Part shown: one piece after another, positions 63,332 through 64,000 of the stretch
How the letters are laid out: the number at the start of each line of letters is the position of its first letter
Numbering within the stretch: position 1 is the stretch's first letter
Source: Paenibacillus mucilaginosus 3016
Lineage (GTDB): Bacteria; Bacillota; Bacilli; Paenibacillales; NBRC-103111
Assembly (NCBI RefSeq): GCF_000250655.1
Contig: NC_016935.1
Coordinates: 6,280,001-6,344,000 of the forward strand
Direction: 5' to 3'
Length of the DNA stretch: 64,000 nt
Notes under the pieces: generated by a model
What the model was told of the DNA's origin: nothing
Seen by the model: the letters and a program-made list of their open reading frames with translations, nothing else
Databases searched by the model: none
Program-made: the position numbers and the translations under genes

Positions 63332-64000
63332 TTATCTCAGGTTCCCTTCCGCGTTGAATTGCAGGTCGTAAGGCTCCGTCAGGATCTCGATGTCCGGGTG
63401 CAGCTTCGCTTCCTCCAGGAGATTGACCGAGATCTCGATCTCGCCGAGATGCAGCGTATCCTGAATGCGGACCAGGCGGCATTTCGTGTAGTCGAGAATA
63501 TTGCACGTCTTCACCGCCGCCTTGATCGCGAGCTCGTCGTTCGCCAGCGTCGTGGCGATCTTGGTCGGCGCACACACGGTGGAGGTCAGCCCGTTCGCAT
63601 AGGTGGCCGGCAGGTCCGTCTTGTCGACAAGGCGCTGCGTCGTGAAGTCGGCCGTGCCGACCCCGTTGGCGTTGCCGTTCGTCTCATGCGTGAGGTCGAG
63701 CACGACCATCTTGGACACGTCGGGTCCGCCGTGCGCATAAGGAGTCGGATAGCGTCCCGTGATGTTCGGGTCCATGCCGTCGCCGCTGATGTTCTTGCCG
63801 ATGTAATCGATGACGAGCACGTCGATCTGGTCGAAGAGAATCTTCGGCAGGCGGGCCTTCGCGGCCTCGAGCAGCACCATCTCGCGCTCCTCGATGTCGG
63901 CGGCCGGCAGCACCTCGACGATGCAGGTCTCGTCGAACGCGTTCTCGACCACGGCCACGCCGAAGACGATCGGCAGCTTGCCCATCATGATCCGCGCCAT
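63332..64000 (-). CDS. LarA-like (DUF2088) protein, C-terminal part only
   Basis: The last 222 codons of a gene that starts outside the window. The Met at the edge is probably internal. KLPIVFGVAVVENAFDETCIVEVLPA, VLVIDYIGKNISGDGMDPNITGR and LPATYANGL resemble, from memory, the C-terminal half of lactate-racemase-domain (LarA/DUF2088) proteins. Those carry a nickel-pincer cofactor and racemise or epimerise 2-hydroxy acids. The diagnostic His/Lys ligands would be upstream and cannot be checked. Its tight link to gntK suggests a sugar-acid substrate such as gluconate/mannonate. The assignment is moderate. Confidence 0.5.
   Translation of the reverse strand: MARIMMGKLPIVFGVAVVENAFDETCIVEVLPAADIEEREMVLLEAAKARLPKILFDQIDVLVIDYIGKNISGDGMDPNITGRYPTPYAHGGPDVSKMVVLDLTHETNGNANGVGTADFTTQRLVDKTDLPATYANGLTSTVCAPTKIATTLANDELAIKAAVKTCNILDYTKCRLVRIQDTLHLGEIEISVNLLEEAKLHPDIEILTEPYDLQFNAEGNLR

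Noticed and set aside
1-64000. CRISPR arrays, insertion sequences, tRNA and rRNA genes
   Set aside because: No regularly spaced direct repeats, transposase-like proteins, cloverleaf sequences or rRNA segments were noticed. A tRNAscan and IS search would confirm.

Overview
The window looks like a chromosomal segment of a high-GC, spore-forming member of the Bacillota, most likely a Paenibacillus-type organism (inference). The evidence is Bacilli marker genes (ylbF/ricF, ylbG, ylaN, yugN, ccpA, C-minus rpsD, dimeric glycyl-tRNA synthetase, acsA/acuA/acuC), two T-box leaders, strong AGGAGG ribosome binding sites with frequent GTG/TTG starts, and many Rho-independent terminators. I see no rRNA, tRNA, CRISPR array, transposase or prophage genes. 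It reads as core chromosome with a few accessory modules.

Layout. 1-4248: a truncated Ca2+-type P-ATPase and rqcH (ribosome quality control). 4719-10860: the most unusual region. It holds a MerR regulator with a CarH-like B12 photoreceptor domain, a CheB-CheR-PAS-histidine kinase, a stand-alone B12-binding protein with the same light-sensor motifs, and a small PAS-like partner. 11147-16700: galU, a PHP phosphatase, a LysR regulator, ylbG, an L-asparaginase and ricF. 16788-21301: an XPB-type helicase with its partner protein, and a thermonuclease lipoprotein. 21502-27522: a T-box-controlled ArgRS, an oxidoreductase, a CBS protein, an M20 amidohydrolase and yugN. 27536-33361: ftsW, an Asp23 protein, a Ca2+/H+ antiporter, ylaN, a degenerate HPr, an M29 aminopeptidase and a VTT membrane protein. 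33691-39500: rpsD, T-box-controlled tyrS and a class A PBP. 40062-47253: the acetate module acsA/acuA-acuC, glyS, mtnN and ccpA. 47680-53520: a YgiT-like protein, vanZ, a PfpI protein, ptsI, a PTS EIICBA and a Q/N-rich protein. 53687-59413: thiE, a CoA-binding protein, a C39-like peptidase, a divergent aroA, a fluC pair, a rhodanese, aroK and a small protein. 59435-64000: a gluconate-type operon (LarA-like protein, gntK, SDR, gnd).

How genes fit together. Carbon control is prominent: ccpA is present, a CRE-like site lies at the acsA promoter, acsA is divergent from its acetyltransferase/deacetylase pair, and EI and EIICBA are encoded as an overlapping pair. The final operon suggests conversion of sugar acids into the pentose phosphate route.

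The best candidate for an undescribed system is 4719-10860. Two proteins there carry both signature motifs of adenosylcobalamin photoreceptors (W-x9-EH and E-x-H-x-x-G). The MerR gene has three 11-bp direct repeats overlapping its own promoter, which is the CarH operator geometry. Next to them sit a large methylesterase/methyltransferase-like sensor kinase and a PAS-like protein.

A quality caveat: seven genes are split by single-base frameshifts, mostly in short homopolymers. In each case both halves encode conserved family sequence, and in two cases repair restores a 4-bp ATGA overlap with the next gene. I treat these as probable sequence errors rather than real pseudogenes.
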